Below, in pieces: positions 7,446-15,873 of a DNA stretch of 64,000 nucleotides (positions are counted from its first letter, which is position 1; the number at the start of each line of letters is the position of its first letter). The DNA is taken from contig NZ_CP098455.1 in the NCBI RefSeq assembly GCF_023702635.1, positions 3,224,001-3,288,000 of the forward strand, written 5' to 3'. Made by a program: the position numbers and the translations under genes. The notes under the pieces were generated by a model. It saw only the letters and a program-made list of their open reading frames with translations. It made no database searches and had not been told where the DNA came from. The stretch comes from Spongiibacter taiwanensis (GTDB lineage: Bacteria; Pseudomonadota; Gammaproteobacteria; Pseudomonadales; Spongiibacteraceae).

Positions 7446-9725
7446 CTACATCAACTCCCAGTTCAGGCGAATGCCGTACACCGGGGGTGGCGCGAGGTAT
7501 TCCACCCGACCGGCATCGCCGTGAATCTGTGAGGTGGCGTAGTGCTCGTCGGTCATGTTTTTGCCAAACACCGTTGCCCGAATGTTGCTGGCGTAGTGCA
7601 GAAAGCTCACGCTGGCATCCACCACGGTATAGGACTCCTGGTATGACACCGATGAGTTCTGGGCCAAAAAGTACAGGCCGCTGCTGTAATAGGCGCTGGC
7701 AGCAAACTCCAGCTCACCGGTGTCACCCAGTGCCACCACCTGGTTGGCGCCCAGATTAGTGGTCCATTCGGGGGTGCGCACCACCCGGTTGCCGGTGAAG
7801 TCGCCAAAGCCCATGTTGTATAGACCGGTGGTTTCGTCAAAGCCGCTGGCATTCTTGTAGTCGGTATATTCCGAATCCAGATAGGCCGCGCTGAGGGTAA
7901 TCACTAGCCCGGGATTGCGCTCGGGTGCGGGTAGCCATTGGGAATCAACTTCGGCGCCGCGAATTTGCGCGCTGCCGGCGTTTTCCAGACTCACCGCGCC
8001 GCCACTAATCAGCGAAACAAACTGCACCTGCAGATCGTCGATGGTGTTTTCAAAGAGGGCGCCATTCAAGGTGAGGGAGCGGTCCAGCCATTGGGATTTC
8101 ACCCCGAGTTCGATGCTGGTGACTTCCTCGGGGTCAACGTATTCCGGTTCGTCGTAAATATTGGTGGTGTTGAAGGTGCCGCTCTTGAAGCCAATGGTGT
8201 AGGAGCCGTAAATCATCAGATCGTCGGCGGGGTTGTAGGCCAGCGATACCTTGGGCGAAAAGTTGCTGGTCTCCTTTTCCGGGGTGCTGAAAAATAGCGC
8301 GTCGGTGCGGGAGCCGTCCAGATTGACCGCACCGATGCTGGACTCGATCACGTAGCGGCGCTCCTCTTGATAGCGCCCGCCCAGGGTCAGGCTGAAACTG
8401 TCGTTCAGGTGCACGGTGGACTGGGCAAAATAGGCGGTGGATTCCGTGCCCAGCAGTGATACCAGGCCCACCGACAAGCCGTCGGGCACACCGAAATCGG
8501 CGAGCACATCAATCAGCTGGGATGGCAGCGGAATGCCGTAGAGCTCGTTGTCGGAAATATCCAGGCTGGCCAGCGACAGGCGGTTGAGGGGGAAACCGGA
8601 TTCCTGCTCCAGATGGTAGGCACCCACGATCCATTCCAGCCAGTCGGGGGCGCTGTCGTTGGAGACCAGCTGAATTTCCTGGGTGGTGACATCGGCAAAC
8701 TGACCCTTGGCGTCAAAGGTGATGAAGGGCGCGTCGGAGCCGTCCTGGTCGTAAACGTTGTCGGTGGAAATATCCTGATCGCTGGCCAGCAGCTTGAGGT
8801 CGAACCAGGGCAGACGCCACTCAAACTGACCGTAGAGCACCTGGTTGTCCAGCGAAAAGTAGGAGGCGACATCCACATTGGCGTGGTAGTCCCGGGTTTC
8901 GGCCTCAACCTGAAGCGCCTGGGCCAATAGGCTGGGGGCGGTATTGGGCATCACCGTGCTGCCCAGGCCGTACTGCTGGTAGTCAATGTAGGCCAGATTC
9001 AGGTCGATATTGTCGGTGGGCGAAAAGCGCAGCTTGTAGCGGTAGCCGTCGGTGTTCTCTTGCGGAAACCCGGTGGTGCCACCATTGCCATCACCTCGGG
9101 TGCCCTTGTAATACTGATCGGCGGTACTGCGCACATAGGACACGCTGGAGGCCAGCATGTCGCCAACGGGGTAGCTCAGGTAGTAGCGCTGCTTCAAGGT
9201 GTCGAAACGGGATTTGATCAGTTGGGCTGAGGCCTCGGGCTCTATTCCCGGCGACTTGGTGATGATATTGATGGCACCACCCGTGGAGTTGCGACCGAAC
9301 AGGGTACCCTGGGGGCCTTTCAGTACTTCAACCCGTTCCACCGCGCCAAAGGCCTGGGCCTGGCCATTGGCAAAGGGATAGTAAATGCCGTCGATATAGG
9401 TGGCGACACTGGGGTCAGAGTCGGGCAAAAAGGCGTCGGTGCCCACACCGCGAATATAGACCACGGCAAAGTTCACCGATTGGCCGTAGGTCAGGCCGGG
9501 GGTGAACTGAGCCAGCCCAACGGGGTCGTCGATACCCTTGGCATCCAGCGCCTGGGCTGAGAAGGCCGCCAGTGAGATAGGAACGTCCTGAATGTTTTCC
9601 TCGCGCTTTTGGGCTAGCACAACCACTTCTTCAATTAGCCGGTTGGCGGGTTTGGCCTTAGCGTCCTGGCCGTGGGTGTAGCTGCTAGTAGCTAGCAGGG
9701 CGAATAGCGTCACCATCTTCTTCAT
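7446..9725 (-). CDS. TonB-dependent outer membrane receptor
   Basis: A 759-residue receptor with a signal peptide ending near SYTHGQ, a TonB-box-like segment (EEVVVLAQKREENIQDVPIS), a plug domain (RGVGTDAFLP; ERVEVLKGPQGTLFGRNSTGG) and a beta barrel ending in an aromatic-containing strand. The plug consensus is that of the large group found in lipid-, steroid- and aromatic-degrading proteobacteria, so an organic substrate is more likely than iron; this is inference from context. The ATG at 9725 has GGAG six bases upstream, while the GTG four codons earlier does not. It is transcribed toward the P450 gene. Confidence 0.9.
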   Translation of the reverse strand: MKKMVTLFALLATSSYTHGQDAKAKPANRLIEEVVVLAQKREENIQDVPISLAAFSAQALDAKGIDDPVGLAQFTPGLTYGQSVNFAVVYIRGVGTDAFLPDSDPSVATYIDGIYYPFANGQAQAFGAVERVEVLKGPQGTLFGRNSTGGAINIITKSPGIEPEASAQLIKSRFDTLKQRYYLSYPVGDMLASSVSYVRSTADQYYKGTRGDGNGGTTGFPQENTDGYRYKLRFSPTDNIDLNLAYIDYQQYGLGSTVMPNTAPSLLAQALQVEAETRDYHANVDVASYFSLDNQVLYGQFEWRLPWFDLKLLASDQDISTDNVYDQDGSDAPFITFDAKGQFADVTTQEIQLVSNDSAPDWLEWIVGAYHLEQESGFPLNRLSLASLDISDNELYGIPLPSQLIDVLADFGVPDGLSVGLVSLLGTESTAYFAQSTVHLNDSFSLTLGGRYQEERRYVIESSIGAVNLDGSRTDALFFSTPEKETSNFSPKVSLAYNPADDLMIYGSYTIGFKSGTFNTTNIYDEPEYVDPEEVTSIELGVKSQWLDRSLTLNGALFENTIDDLQVQFVSLISGGAVSLENAGSAQIRGAEVDSQWLPAPERNPGLVITLSAAYLDSEYTDYKNASGFDETTGLYNMGFGDFTGNRVVRTPEWTTNLGANQVVALGDTGELEFAASAYYSSGLYFLAQNSSVSYQESYTVVDASVSFLHYASNIRATVFGKNMTDEHYATSQIHGDAGRVEYLAPPPVYGIRLNWELM

Positions 9726-9858
9726 GTCGTGCTCCACTTATTATTTTATTCGACACAACTCAATGTATTGTTTGCCGCGTGCTGCGGGTGTTGCTTATTA
9801 GCGGTACTGCTCGATGCCGGGTATTCCTTGTTAAGGCAGCGCTGGCTGCGCGGTCATC

Positions 9859-10911
9859 TTAATAGCCGTTGAGTTCGGCAAAGCGCGCTGCCAGGGGTGC
9901 TCGGCCGCCGTATACCGTTTCTAACACCCGGGCGCGCTTGAGATAGTGCCCGGTCAGGTGTTCGTCGGTCATGCCAATACCGCCGTGGAGTTGCACGGTT
10001 TCATTGCTCATTGCATGCAGGGCTTCCGCCGCCATGGTGTTGGCGGTGGTCGCGGCGACCGAAAATGCCTGCGCGTCGCCAGCCATCAGCGCGCTCTCTG
10101 CACTGGCCGAGGCCAGTTCGATACTGATGTAGGCCTTGGCCAGGCGATGTTGCAGCGCCTGGTAGCTGCCGATCTTGCGGCCAAACTGCTCGCGCACCCG
10201 CAGGTATTCACAGGTTGTGCTGAGGCCGGTTTCGGCAAGGCCGATCATCTCCCAGGCCAGGGCGAGGCGGGTGCGATCCATAATGCGGGCCAGTGTGTCG
10301 CCGTCAGCCAGGCTTCCCAGCGACAGGGCTTGGGCCTGCTCAACGGCCACATGGGCAAAATCGCTGCCGTCGACCATATCGAGGGGCGTGATCGTCAGGG
10401 CTGATACCGGCAACACGCGCAGTGCGGGATCTGGGCCGGGGGTAACCATCAATAAATGATCGGCGTGGCGAGTGTCCGCCACATAGCGCCACTGGGCGGT
10501 GATAGTGCCGTTGGTTGCCAGTTGCAGATGGGGCGCGCCGTCAAAGGGCGCCACCGCCAGGTGGCATTGGCCTTCGGCGATTTTGCTGAGCCAGGTGTGG
10601 GCATCCGGGGTGTCGCAGGCGCTTAACAGGTCCACGGCGAGCAGGCCCTGGCTGATCACCGGCGCCTGCAATCCCCTGCGTCCGAGTTCCTGGGTAATCA
10701 CGGCAACTCCGGGTAAGCCCAGGCCTGCGCCGCCGCAGTTTTCGTCCACGGCTACCGCAAAGGCCCCCAGGCTAACGAGGCCGTCGAGGAGGCTGGCGCT
10801 GCCATCCACCCGGCGCCGGACAATGTCTTCCACCGGCAGGCTGTCGAGCCATTTACTGACGCTGCTCTGCAACAGGACCAGGTCTTGGTTTTCAAATAGT
10901 GCGCTGCTCAC
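9859..10911 (-). CDS. Acyl-CoA dehydrogenase, small-type subunit
   Basis: A 350-residue flavoprotein of the acyl-CoA dehydrogenase superfamily. The C-terminal helical domain is clear (YLRVREQFGRKIGSYQALQH; QLHGGIGMTDEH). The N-terminal part is shorter and more divergent than in standard enzymes of about 385-400 residues. It directly follows a full-length homologue. In steroid-degrading bacteria such neighbouring pairs (FadE28/FadE29, ChsE1/ChsE2 type) form alpha2-beta2 enzymes acting on side-chain CoA thioesters, which may apply here by inference. It would pass electrons to ETF. Confidence 0.85.
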   Translation of the reverse strand: MSSALFENQDLVLLQSSVSKWLDSLPVEDIVRRRVDGSASLLDGLVSLGAFAVAVDENCGGAGLGLPGVAVITQELGRRGLQAPVISQGLLAVDLLSACDTPDAHTWLSKIAEGQCHLAVAPFDGAPHLQLATNGTITAQWRYVADTRHADHLLMVTPGPDPALRVLPVSALTITPLDMVDGSDFAHVAVEQAQALSLGSLADGDTLARIMDRTRLALAWEMIGLAETGLSTTCEYLRVREQFGRKIGSYQALQHRLAKAYISIELASASAESALMAGDAQAFSVAATTANTMAAEALHAMSNETVQLHGGIGMTDEHLTGHYLKRARVLETVYGGRAPLAARFAELNGY

Positions 10912-10938
10912 TCAAATGCCTCGTTTAGGATTCCCGGT

Positions 10939-12120
10939 TCATGGTTCTTGCGGCAGCCGCAGAATGTGTCGTGCAATGATGTTGAGATTCACCTCCGAGG
11001 TGCCGCCCTCAATGGAGTTGCCCTTGGAGCGCAGCCAGGCCCGGGTTTCTTTCAGCGCGCGGCTGTCGAACTGCTCGCCGCTCCAGCCCAGGCCGTCCAT
11101 GCCGAGGAGGGAGACGGCCAGTTCCTGACGTTGCTGATTGATCTCGGCTGCCGCCACTTTGACTACCGAGGTGAGGGCGCTGATACGACCGGCGCCCATC
11201 TCCCGATTTGCCCGGGCAACAAGGTAACTCAGGGCCTGTTCGCGCATCTCGCCCTTGGCCACAGCAACCCGTTTTATTGGGTCGACGATGGGGCCCTGAT
11301 CATGGCCTTCGCTAAGCCGTGCCACTTGGTGGAGGGGAAAGCTGTTGTCGCCACCAAAGGCGGCCGCTGACACATTCTGGCGCTCGTATTGGAGCAATTT
11401 TTTGGCGATCTCCCAGCCCTCGTTGACCTTGCCGACCAACTGGTTCTTGGGCACTTTCACGTCGTCAAAAAATGTTTCGCAGAAGGGGGAGTTGCCGGAG
11501 ATCAATTTGATAGGCCGGGTGCTGATGCCGGGGCTGTTCATGTCGATCAGCAAAAAGGAAATGCCCTTGTGCTTGGGCGCGTCCTTGTCGGTGCGCACTA
11601 GGCAAAAGATCCAGTCGGCTTTGTCGGCGTAGCTGGTCCAGACCTTCTGGCCATTCACCTTCCAATGGTCGCCGCAGTCTTCGGCAAAGGTGGACAAAGA
11701 GGCCAGGTCTGAACCGGCGCCGGGTTCGGAGTAGCCCTGACACCAGCGAATTTCGCCCCGGGCGATGGGTGGCAAAAATTCTGCCTTCTGGCTGTCGGTG
11801 CCGTATTCCAGCAGCACCGGGCCGAGCATCCACAGGCCGAAGGAGAACAGGGCCGGGCGGGCTTGCAGGCGCTGTAACTCCTCTTTGAGAATCCGGTCCT
11901 GCTCGGGGCTCAGTTCAGCGCCGCCATATTGTTTGGCCCAGGTGGGGGCGGTAAAGCCCCGGGCAACCATGCGCTCCAGCCAGAGTTTGGTATCGGGGTT
12001 GGGGTATTCGGGATGACGCCCGCCCCAGGGGATCTCTTGCTCGGGCAGACTGCCCCGGGTGCTGGGGGGCAGGTTGGCTTCGAGCCATTGGCGAAGCTCG
12101 GCCCGAAAAGAATCGGACAT
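10939..12120 (-). CDS. Acyl-CoA dehydrogenase, large-type subunit
   Basis: A 393-residue enzyme with the full acyl-CoA dehydrogenase fold. It has the flavin-contact motif RWCQGYSEPGAGSDLASL, the middle-domain KVWTSYADKADW, and a C-terminal segment GGTSEVNLNIIARHILRLP that differs from the usual catalytic region. It precedes the shorter paralogue by 27 bases in one operon, which suggests a heteromeric complex. The ATG at 12120 is chosen for GAGGTAAGT immediately upstream; a start seven codons earlier has no such site. A palindromic operator lies 225 bases upstream of the start. Confidence 0.9.
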   Translation of the reverse strand: MSDSFRAELRQWLEANLPPSTRGSLPEQEIPWGGRHPEYPNPDTKLWLERMVARGFTAPTWAKQYGGAELSPEQDRILKEELQRLQARPALFSFGLWMLGPVLLEYGTDSQKAEFLPPIARGEIRWCQGYSEPGAGSDLASLSTFAEDCGDHWKVNGQKVWTSYADKADWIFCLVRTDKDAPKHKGISFLLIDMNSPGISTRPIKLISGNSPFCETFFDDVKVPKNQLVGKVNEGWEIAKKLLQYERQNVSAAAFGGDNSFPLHQVARLSEGHDQGPIVDPIKRVAVAKGEMREQALSYLVARANREMGAGRISALTSVVKVAAAEINQQRQELAVSLLGMDGLGWSGEQFDSRALKETRAWLRSKGNSIEGGTSEVNLNIIARHILRLPQEP

Positions 12121-12344
12121 ACTTACCTCACGGTCAGCCATGGTTGGCTTGCTGACGGCGTGCAGACAGGGTCGGCTGGCGTCGGCGCGCGGTGGTGTTG
12201 ATTTGCGCAGACAAAGTCGGTGAAGAGTCCACGTCGGCGTCCTGTTATTGGCATTATTCTGTGGCGTTGCCGCCCGAGTGTTAGCGGGGCGCGGAACTAG
12301 TGCGCAGCTGACACTCTACCTTATGTGATTAGATATGCTACATG

Positions 12345-12371
12345 ATATTACATATTTTGAAAATGTAATAT
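12345..12371. promoter_or_regulatory. Palindromic operator upstream of the acyl-CoA dehydrogenase operon
   Basis: ATATTACA (12345-12352), eleven bases, TGTAATAT (12364-12371): same half-sites and same spacing as the operator at 5981-6011, and the centre also begins TATTTT. It sits between the tetR stop and the dehydrogenase start, both on the reverse strand. It probably binds the adjacent TetR protein. Confidence 0.7.
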
Positions 12372-12410
12372 TTGACGGGCTGGCAGCGAGGGCGGTCGGC
12401 CGCGAAAGTA

Positions 12411-13019
12411 TCAGGGCGTCAACAAGGCGGGTACCACAAAGGCGCGCACCTGACGGCGCAGCTTTTCCTCAGGGGTTTCCAGTATTTCGCCGCTGACAAT
12501 CAGCAGGGTTTCGAGGAGTTGCAGCCAGTCCACCATTTCTTCGGCGCTAAAATTCTCGCGCAACCGCCCCTGGTGATGGGCGACCTCAATAATGCGCTTC
12601 CAGCCCAGCTCCAGGTGGAGTGAGGTGCCCAGGTTGGCCTTGTTGACTTCCTTGAGGGTGAACTCGAGGTTGTTGGTGCCGAGCAGAAAGCGCACGGTCT
12701 CGCTTTTGGGAAAGTCCAGTACACAGATCATGATAGCTTCGACAAACACCTCTTCAATGTCGTCGTGTTGCTCAATCAGCTGATCCAGGCGCTGGACCAC
12801 GCTGACGATCTCACGCTGGGCAATAAACAGCAGTAAGTCCTGTTTGTTTTTATAAAAGCGGTAGAAAGAGGGGCGGCTGATTCCCGCCTCCATGCAGATA
12901 TCGTCGATCTTGGTTTTCTGAATACTGTATTCCCGAAAGCAGTGCTCCGCGGCGGCGAGGATGCGTTTTTCCATCTCGCTGACGGCTGCCGGTTGGTCGT
13001 TGCTCACCTTGGAAAGCAT
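12411..13019 (-). CDS. TetR-family transcriptional regulator
   Basis: A 202-residue protein. The N-terminal helix-turn-helix is typical (ILAAAEHCFREYSIQKTKID, then ICMEAGISRPSFYRFYKNKQ), followed by an all-helical ligand domain without recognisable pocket motifs. It lies upstream of, and on the same strand as, the dehydrogenase pair. Regulators so placed often sense acyl-CoA or the pathway substrate. The palindromes at 5981-6011 and 12345-12371 are the likely targets, tying the P450 and the dehydrogenases into one regulon; that assignment is inference from position and symmetry. Confidence 0.9.
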   Translation of the reverse strand: MLSKVSNDQPAAVSEMEKRILAAAEHCFREYSIQKTKIDDICMEAGISRPSFYRFYKNKQDLLLFIAQREIVSVVQRLDQLIEQHDDIEEVFVEAIMICVLDFPKSETVRFLLGTNNLEFTLKEVNKANLGTSLHLELGWKRIIEVAHHQGRLRENFSAEEMVDWLQLLETLLIVSGEILETPEEKLRRQVRAFVVPALLTP

Positions 13020-13299
13020 GTTGGGGTGTGTCCTTCTCTTCCGCGATACCCGTAATTTGAGGCCCGTTTTTTGGGCTAAGTATACGAAGTGCCCGGTCGA
13101 AAAAGCGAATCGTGCAGATTGGGCGAGTTTACCCTGTCATTTCTTGCCAAGCCAAAATTCTGTTGATTTGAATCAAGTTCGCCTGCGAAGCATTTGACCA
13201 GAATGAGCCTGTCCATGCAGAGGGGCGCGCCGCTGAGGGCTGATTGGAACGGACTCGCCACCCCTGTTGCTTATTTACTTTCAGATCAGGGTTAATGCT

Positions 13300-15165
13300 A
13301 TGTCCTTTACTAATAACACCACCGCAAGGGCGGTACTCAACCAGATTGTTCACGATCCCCGCTACGCTGATGTGATGGCGGTGCCCAAGTGGTCAGCGCC
13401 GCAGATTATCTTGTCGTCGCTGGCATTGGGCGGTTTTACCCTGTCCTGCATCGCCTATCTCAATGGCAGCATTCCGCTGTTGCTGGCGATGCTGGTCAAC
13501 CTGGCTGCGGTGTATATTGCCTTTACCCCGCTGCATGATGCGTCCCACCGGGCGGTGTCGTCCAATTCGCGCATTAACGACTGGCTGGGTGTGCTCACCG
13601 GGCAGCTGCTGTTGCCCGGGGTCAACATGACCACCTTCCGGGCCATTCATATGGACCATCACCGCTACACTGGCGAAGAAGGTCGCGACCCGGATACCGG
13701 CTTTGTCAGCCCGCCCAAATGGGCGGGGCTGGCCTATTTGATGTTTGCCGACCTGCACTGGGTGCATTGGTATTTTCGCTATGGTCGCAATATCTGGTCC
13801 CGCCGGGTGAGCATCTCGCTCTACCTGATGTTGGCGGCGGTGGTGGTGTCTCATGCCGCATTTCTGTTGTCGCCCTGGTGGAAAGAGTTTCTGCTGCTCT
13901 ATGTGATTCCCCAACGCGTTGGGCTGGGTGTGGTGGCCTACACCTTTGCCCATATTCAGCACCCCGAGGGGCTGACCTGGGAGAACGAACCCTTTCAATC
14001 CACCATGTACATGAAAGGCAACTCGCCCCTGCGCCGCCTGTTGTTCGGTCAGGAAGATCACGCCATTCACCATCTGGTGCCCCATATTCCCTGGTTCAAA
14101 TACCGTCAGGTGTGGGCGCTGGCTAACGGGGTACTGCGTCGGCAAAACATTCCCGGCCGCAGCTGGGTGGCGGGGCCCAGTGAGATCATCCTGCCCAAGT
14201 CTGAAGATACTGCGGCCATCCCCATGCGGGTTGCCCAGATTCGCGACGTGGGTGAGGGCATTCGCGCCTTTGAATTTGAACCCCTCAATGGCAGTGCCCT
14301 GAAAGCCGGCGAAGCTGGTGCCCACCTGGATGTACATCTGCCCAATGGGTTGGTGCGTCAGTACTCGCTCATCAATCACGATGTGGCCGCCAATCGCTAC
14401 CGCATTGCGGTGAAGTGCGAGGAGCAGGGCCGCGGTGGCTCCAAGGCTATGCATGGCCTGGTTGTGGGTGACGAGGTGAAGGTCGGCCCGCTGCGCAACA
14501 ACTTTGTGCTCTACGAAAATGCGAGCAACTTTATTTTGATCGCCGGCGGTATTGGTCTGACACCGTTGTTGTCGATGGCCAACCGCTTGCAGGAAATCAA
14601 CAAGCCCTTCTCGCTGCATCTGTGTGCCCGCAATCAGGCGGCCATTCCCTTTGTAGATGAGGTCAAACAGGGCGATTTAGCTGTAAAAACCGAGGTGCAT
14701 CTGGATGGCGAGGATGGGCGCAGCAGCTTGAATGTGGATGTGGTACTGGGCAAGCCCAACGATCAAACGCTGGTGTATATCTGTGGTCCTCAGGGTTTTA
14801 TGAACTGGCTGAAAAGCGCGGCCCTGGCCAAGGGCTGGAAGGAAGAGAATATTCGCATCGAATCCTTTTCGGCGCCGGTCAGCGATGCCACCGACAACCA
14901 TGCCTTCACGGTGACCATGGCCAAGTCCGGCCAGGTGGTGCAGGTTGATCCGTCCCAGACCGTGATCGACGCCCTGCATCACGCCGGCCTCGATGTGCCG
15001 TACGCCTGTATGCAAGGCACCTGCGGCACCTGCGCCACCGAGGTGGTGGAGGGCGAGGTGGACCACCGGGACGCCTACCTGTCGGAAAGCGAAAAAGCCG
15101 AAGGTAAAACGATGTGTCTGTGCGTGTCCCGGGCCAGAGGTGAAAACCTGACGGTTAACCTGTAA
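13300..15165 (+). CDS. Membrane fatty-acid desaturase/hydroxylase fused to ferredoxin reductase and [2Fe-2S] ferredoxin
   Basis: A 621-residue fusion. Residues 1-300 are a membrane di-iron domain with several hydrophobic helices and three histidine boxes: HDASH (from H79), HMDHH (from H117) and HAIHH (from H254). Residues about 305-530 are a flavin reductase of the phthalate-dioxygenase-reductase type (RQYSL flavin contact, GGIGLTPLLSMA nucleotide site, CGPQGF). Residues about 535-621 are a plant-type ferredoxin with C570-x4-C575-x2-C578 and C606/C608. The protein therefore carries the electron chain from NAD(P)H to the di-iron site in one polypeptide. The ATG at 13300 follows AGGG. It is monocistronic, with a terminator after the stop. 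Confidence 0.9.
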   Translation: MSFTNNTTARAVLNQIVHDPRYADVMAVPKWSAPQIILSSLALGGFTLSCIAYLNGSIPLLLAMLVNLAAVYIAFTPLHDASHRAVSSNSRINDWLGVLTGQLLLPGVNMTTFRAIHMDHHRYTGEEGRDPDTGFVSPPKWAGLAYLMFADLHWVHWYFRYGRNIWSRRVSISLYLMLAAVVVSHAAFLLSPWWKEFLLLYVIPQRVGLGVVAYTFAHIQHPEGLTWENEPFQSTMYMKGNSPLRRLLFGQEDHAIHHLVPHIPWFKYRQVWALANGVLRRQNIPGRSWVAGPSEIILPKSEDTAAIPMRVAQIRDVGEGIRAFEFEPLNGSALKAGEAGAHLDVHLPNGLVRQYSLINHDVAANRYRIAVKCEEQGRGGSKAMHGLVVGDEVKVGPLRNNFVLYENASNFILIAGGIGLTPLLSMANRLQEINKPFSLHLCARNQAAIPFVDEVKQGDLAVKTEVHLDGEDGRSSLNVDVVLGKPNDQTLVYICGPQGFMNWLKSAALAKGWKEENIRIESFSAPVSDATDNHAFTVTMAKSGQVVQVDPSQTVIDALHHAGLDVPYACMQGTCGTCATEVVEGEVDHRDAYLSESEKAEGKTMCLCVSRARGENLTVNL

Positions 15166-15198
15166 TCAGTTTCCGCTGATATCCTGCCTGAAAGAACA

Positions 15199-15237
15199 AG
15201 CCCGTGACGGTGATCCGTCACGGGCTCTGTTTTCTTT
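15199..15237 (+). terminator. Intrinsic terminator after the desaturase fusion
   Basis: A perfect 12-base stem AGCCCGTGACGG/CCGTCACGGGCT with loop TGAT is followed by a T-rich tract (15228-15237). Confidence 0.85.
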
Positions 15238-15292
15238 GGGTATTGCGTTGGCACGAACTGGAGTACCGACCGCCCCAGTCCTGTGTCGGGGC

Positions 15293-15353
15293 CAAGATGC
15301 ACCTGTGTTCGTTCTGGATTCCGGATCGCAAACAGCGCGTCCGGAATGACGGG
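15293..15353. repeat. REP-like repeat, copy A
   Basis: This 61-base unit begins CAAGATGCACCTGTGTTCG and contains the inverted pair ATTCCGGA and TCCGGAAT around a CGCAAACAGCGCG centre. It differs from copy B (15691-15751) at very few positions. Confidence 0.8.
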
Positions 15354-15485
15354 CTGGGGGTGGTTTATGGTCCGGTGTCTCTGAAAGGTCTCGTCGCCCC
15401 GGTCTCGAGGCCACTACTGTCCGAAATGATTTTTATGTCGCTATGCTTACGAACAGCGCACTGCTGTCCGGAATACTTCCACCCT

Positions 15486-15514
15486 CGTCATGCCGGCCCC
15501 CGAGCCGGCATCCA
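15486..15514. repeat. REP-like palindrome, short variant
   Basis: CGTC-ATGCCGGC-CCCCGA-GCCGGCAT-CCA is a perfect 8-base stem with the same flanks (CGTCAT...ATCCA) as the longer copies in this region. It resembles dRS3-type dispersed palindromes. Confidence 0.7.
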
Positions 15515-15690
15515 TAGCCCCAGCGACGTTAGCAAAAGACTGGATATCTGCATTCGCGGGTAAGGCGATATTTCACGCATTCGTAAATCAAGCCTCGCCC
15601 TTGGCAGGTTCTGTTTCCGTCCACGATGTAAAGTATTTACAAGCTGTGACTCAATTTATTCCGTACAGCAGCTGGGCCCCGAGCCGGGGT

Positions 15691-15751
15691 CAAGATGCAG
15701 CTGTGTTCGTTCTGGATTCCGGATCGCAGACAGCGCGTCCGGAATGACGGG
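15691..15751. repeat. REP-like repeat, copy B
   Basis: Direct repeat of copy A in the same orientation, 398 bases downstream, with the same inverted pair ATTCCGGA and TCCGGAAT. Confidence 0.8.
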
Positions 15752-15873
15752 CAGGGGAGGTTTCTGGCTCGGTATCTCTACCTGCCCCGTCCCTGCGGCG
15801 CCACAGATGATATTGTCCGTCGATGCGGCGTTTTCAGCGTCAACCGTGACAATCTAATTAGTGTTAGCAGGCC

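Larger units (their letters stand above)
15166..15873. other. Gene-free region with a terminator and a nest of REP-like repeats
   Basis: About 700 bases with no credible gene. It contains the desaturase terminator (15199-15237), two 61-base near-identical direct repeats (15293-15353, 15691-15751) and one related palindrome (15486-15514). The segments between the repeats show nothing I recognise. Confidence 0.7.

Noticed and set aside
13393-14619. 408-codon open frame on the reverse strand
   Set aside because: It lies wholly within the desaturase-reductase-ferredoxin gene, whose motifs are all in the forward frame. The reverse frame is a composition effect of GC-rich codons.
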